Below, piece by piece: positions 49,660 to 50,505 of a DNA stretch of 50,505 nucleotides (its first letter is position 1; each line of letters opens with the position of its first letter). Under the pieces are notes generated by a model. That model worked only from the letters and a program-made list of their open reading frames with translations, was not told where the DNA came from and did no database searches. The stretch lies in contig JAJJLU010003573.1 of assembly GCA_023807065.1 (NCBI GenBank), positions 1-50,505 of the forward strand, read 5' to 3'. This DNA comes from Isotricha intestinalis (taxonomy: Eukaryota > Ciliophora > Litostomatea > Vestibuliferida > Isotrichidae). Both the position numbers and the translations under genes were made by a program.

Positions 49660-50320
49660 TTATATAAAATTGAATGAAATATTTTTAAGATAAAGTATTT
49701 TAATTGATGAATCTACAGAACATGCTTGAATAATAGCCCTGAAATAAGGACTTTCAACAAGAGCAGGAGAAATAATTAATCGTTGGTGCATTTGGGTTAG
49801 AAAACGATAAGATTCTTTGAGAAATGGTTCATTTAATTCATATTTCCAATGAAGAATGCAAGCAAGAAACCGGTCCGCTAAAAGAGATTTAGGCTGATAG
49901 TTGAAAGAAAATGAATGAAATTGGTCTTTTATCTCTGGTGAAACCTTTAAATCAATTGAAAATTTAGCTTCTGCTGGAAAGAATAAAGTGAATAAATAAT
50001 ATATGTTCGCGGCGATTTTAATATGATTAGGATGAACAATTGACATTGAAATAAAATGAGATTGAACCATAAAATTTTGGCCTGTAACACTTATACCTGA
50101 AATATCAATTAGCGAAATGCATTTTGAAATAGTAAAACTCCGGCGAAATGACCTATTCTTAAGCAAAAAAAATGCCAGAAAATGAAACAACTAATATTGC
50201 TTCTTCAAGACTTCCTTTGGAATTGTAACGTCGAATATTCTCAAAGATAAGTATACTTTTCGGAAAAGCATGAAAAAGGGGACTTGCTTGGTAGAGTAAC
50301 TCGAATTTATGTTTATCCAT
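49660..50320 (-). CDS. Spliced two-exon protein of unknown function, richer in G+C (208 aa)
   Basis: Exon 1 (50192-50320, starting MDKHKFELLYQASP) joins exon 2 (49660-50157, NRSFRRSFTISKC...) through a 34-nt intron in phase 0, giving 208 codons and a TAA stop. Exon 2 holds mixed beta/helix sequence: CISLIDISGISVTGQNFMVQ, HPNHIKIAANIYYLFTLFF and FLACILHWKYELNEPFLKES. There is no clear transmembrane helix or known motif. Codon use differs from neighbours: CGC, CGG, CCC, GCC and TCC appear, and low complexity is absent. It lies 47 bp upstream of the BEACH gene on the same strand. The family is not recognised. Confidence 0.6.
50158..50191 (-). other. 34-nt GT-AG intron
   Basis: Minus strand starts GTTGTTTCAT, has a run of eight T and ends CTTAAG. 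Removing it joins two open frames in phase 0. The donor GTTG is weaker than the others. Confidence 0.65.
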
Positions 50321-50387
50321 ATTAAAATATTTATAATTTATAATTTTGAATTATTTCAAAATATTTTGAATTACTTTTCAAAAAACA

Positions 50388-50505
50388 ATGGATATTAATG
50401 CTTATATGCAAGCTCAGATCGAAAAAAATAAGAAAAAGAAGGAGCAGGATCAACAAAAAAAACAAAATGACCAAGATACTCAAGCATCAAAAGATGTAAA
50501 AGCCA
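50388..50505 (+). CDS. 5' end of a Lys/Gln-rich protein gene (partial)
   Basis: An ATG at 50388 opens a frame that reaches the window edge after 39 codons: MDINAYMQAQIEKNKKKKEQ, then a Gln/Asp/Lys-rich stretch. It is divergent from the 208-residue gene with 67 bp between start codons, and shares that gene's higher G+C (gct cag, gag cag). Too little is present to assign a family. Confidence 0.45.
   Translation, partial: MDINAYMQAQIEKNKKKKEQDQQKKQNDQDTQASKDVKA

Noticed and set aside
1..50505. tRNA, rRNA, CRISPR arrays, transposons, telomere repeats.
   Set aside because: No T-loop motif such as GGTTCGAATCC, no regularly spaced repeats, no transposase or reverse-transcriptase motif and no telomeric repeat run were seen by eye; a tRNAscan or Rfam run was not possible.

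Overview
The window is a very AT-rich, gene-dense stretch of a eukaryotic nuclear genome. A ciliate or a similarly ciliated protist is the best guess. The cues are an intraflagellar-transport gene (IFT122), a cilium-type RCK kinase, a calcium-dependent protein kinase with four C-terminal EF-hands, an EF-hand/PH/kinase fusion, a large TRP-like channel and very long Asn/Lys-rich coiled-coil proteins. The stops look standard. Intact reading frames use CAA for Gln and TGG for Trp. Nearly all end in TAA; two end in TGA. This differs from Tetrahymena and Paramecium (TAA/TAG = Gln) and would fit an AT-rich ciliate with the standard code, such as a litostome; the exact group is inference. Spliceosomal introns are rare and tiny: three GT-AG introns of 34, 35 and 43 nt could be placed.

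Layout. 1-1071: a broken gene, then the out-of-frame C-terminal end of IFT122. 1072-5636: IFT122 and an RCK-type kinase transcribed away from each other. 5791-6379: a decayed ALG14. 6468-12972: an unknown protein, an EF-hand/PH/kinase, a PP2C phosphatase, a PUF RNA-binding protein and a short coiled-coil protein. 13101-13330: a kinase relic. 13547-18542: a large TRP-like channel and a small ORF that may be its first exon. 18985-21170: two relics flanking a four-pass membrane protein. 21638-26158: an MBOAT acyltransferase, a compact zinc-finger HECT ligase and a TM2-domain protein. 26261-30408: a spliced coiled-coil gene, a 62-residue KPWE-domain protein, a large Asn-rich protein and a spliced small gene. 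30660-34021: a CDPK and an amino-acid transporter. 34138-41844: a 2568-residue coiled-coil protein with an internal 19-residue tandem repeat. 42143-49612: a neurobeachin-like BEACH protein. 49660-50505: a spliced gene and the start of another, both visibly richer in G+C.

The genes do not form one pathway. Recurring themes are ciliary trafficking (IFT122 and the RCK kinase), calcium and phosphorylation signalling (two EF-hand kinases, PP2C, TRP-like channel), and membrane traffic and lipid metabolism (BEACH, MBOAT, transporter). Genes are tightly packed, often as divergent pairs separated by 21-122 bp. Five of the six largest gaps contain decayed coding sequence rather than empty spacer. No tRNA, rRNA, CRISPR array or mobile element was recognised.
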